A stretch of 7,213 nt of DNA. It comes from Candidatus Caenarcanales bacterium (GTDB lineage Bacteria; Cyanobacteriota; Vampirovibrionia; LMEP-6097). Each line of letters starts with the position of its first letter. The stretch's first letter is position 1. The stretch spans positions 1-7,213 of the forward strand of contig JAKVAO010000102.1 in the NCBI GenBank assembly GCA_022447685.1, written 5' to 3'. The notes beneath the pieces were generated by a model, which worked only from the letters and a program-made list of their open reading frames with translations, was not told the DNA's origin and searched no databases. The translations under genes were made by a program, and so were the position numbers. Positions 6,896 through 7,213 of this stretch are shown here, piece after piece.

Positions 6896-7138
6896 CTAAT
6901 ATTTAACTTCTTTTAGCACGATATCATCTGTTCGTGCACCAGTGTTAGTAGGAAGAAGAAAAGTACCGAATTCTTTTATATTTGGGGTTACTGCCTTAGG
7001 TTCTAATCCATGATTATCATATTTTTTCACCTCTAGATCTAATTTTTCATTCAAAGTCCCAATATCTAAGTAAGATCTTTTATTATCTATATCCAGCAAT
7101 AAGAATAACTCAGAAGTATTACCTTTCTTTAATTTAAT
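6896..7138 (-). pseudogene. 5'-truncated remnant of an unknown gene
   Basis: An open frame ending in TAG at 6896-6898 gives 80 residues before it reaches the terminal repeat at 7139. It stays open through the repeat until a TAA at 7211-7213. There is no ATG anywhere; the first usable codon is a TTG at 7099. The peptide (containing FLLLDIDNKRSYLDIG and TNTGARTDDIVLKEVKY) has the mixed composition of a globular protein rather than random translation, but I do not recognise a family. The likeliest explanation is the C-terminal end of a longer gene interrupted by the repeat, with its 5' part beyond the window. It is not the C-terminus of AtpA, the expected neighbour of atpG. Alternatives are a short protein starting at TTG 7099, or non-coding DNA that happens to be open. 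Confidence 0.55.
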
Positions 7139-7213
7139 GGGTCTTCTCCAATTTGAGTGGATAAGGTAAATACTGTAATATGAATGTATGGGTTCAGATC
7201 TGAGTCGATTTTA
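7139..7213. repeat. Right copy of 75-bp inverted terminal repeat
   Basis: This is identical to the reverse complement of 3-77 and reaches the last base of the window. On the plus strand it begins GGGTCTTCTCC at its inner edge, so its outward orientation mirrors the left copy. It interrupts the unknown reading frame to its left. The palindrome TCAGATCTGA recurs at 7194-7203. Target-site duplications cannot be judged because the outer flank is not included. Confidence 0.95.
7153..7181 (+). promoter_or_regulatory. Candidate outward promoter inside right repeat
   Basis: On the plus strand TTGAGT (7153-7158) and TAATAT (7176-7181) are 17 bp apart, followed by ATG codons at 7184 and 7188 with frames open to the edge. 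This is the same structure as in the left copy, pointing right out of the window. It would suit the start of a transposase-like gene in a repeated element, but fewer than 12 codons are visible. Confidence 0.3.

Noticed and set aside
6896..7138. C-terminus of AtpA upstream of atpG
   Set aside because: The peptide shows none of the conserved C-terminal features of the alpha subunit and ends in a different type of sequence.
1..7213. Linear plasmid or phage genome with terminal inverted repeats
   Set aside because: The content is chromosomal housekeeping genes with no replication, partition or virion gene, and both end genes are interrupted by the repeat.
1..7213. Composite transposon carrying a cargo between two inverted IS copies
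   Set aside because: The repeat arms fit IS ends, but a cargo of atpG, a salvage enzyme and an RNA helicase is not typical, and no transposase is visible; two independent insertions are simpler.

Overview
This AT-rich 7.2-kb window carries five complete or nearly complete genes and one gene remnant, all read from the minus strand. It looks like a piece of bacterial chromosome, probably one whole assembly contig. In minus-strand reading order (right to left) it holds: a 5'-truncated unknown fragment; atpG (F1 ATP synthase gamma subunit); a pyrimidine/thymidine phosphorylase; a secreted coiled-coil protein with a very regular glycine zipper; a Ski2-like superfamily 2 RNA helicase with a DSHCT-type C-terminus; and an unrecognised protein with protein-kinase-like motifs. 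Genes end in TGA, TAA or TAG, so the code is standard.

Organism: the AtpG termini resemble the cyanobacterial type but lack the photosynthetic regulatory insertion, Ski2-like DSHCT helicases occur in Cyanobacteria among other groups, and base composition is AT-rich. A non-photosynthetic relative of Cyanobacteria (Melainabacteria/Vampirovibrionia, such as Gastranaerophilales) is my best guess. This is inference from remembered family patterns, not a search result. Shine-Dalgarno sequences are weak or absent throughout.

Edges: the window starts and ends with the same 75-bp sequence in inverted orientation (3-77 and 7139-7213, no mismatch). Both edge genes run into it. The kinase-like gene takes its last few codons and stop from the left copy, and the right fragment has its 5' end cut off by the right copy. 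Each copy carries a promoter-like -35/-10 pair with a 17-bp spacer and start codons, both pointing out of the window. The simplest reading is two copies of an insertion-sequence-like element whose outer ends begin GGGTCTTCTCC, each interrupting a gene, with the assembly stopping once it entered the collapsed repeat.

Working together: atpG and the phosphorylase are 25 bp apart and probably co-transcribed, but they have no evident functional link. The glycine-zipper gene has its own TATAAT box. The helicase has a possible promoter overlapping an 8-bp inverted repeat. The kinase-like frame overlaps the helicase end and may depend on its transcript. No CRISPR array, tRNA, rRNA or recognisable defence system is visible. 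The least explained items are the glycine-zipper protein, the kinase-like protein and the terminal repeat.
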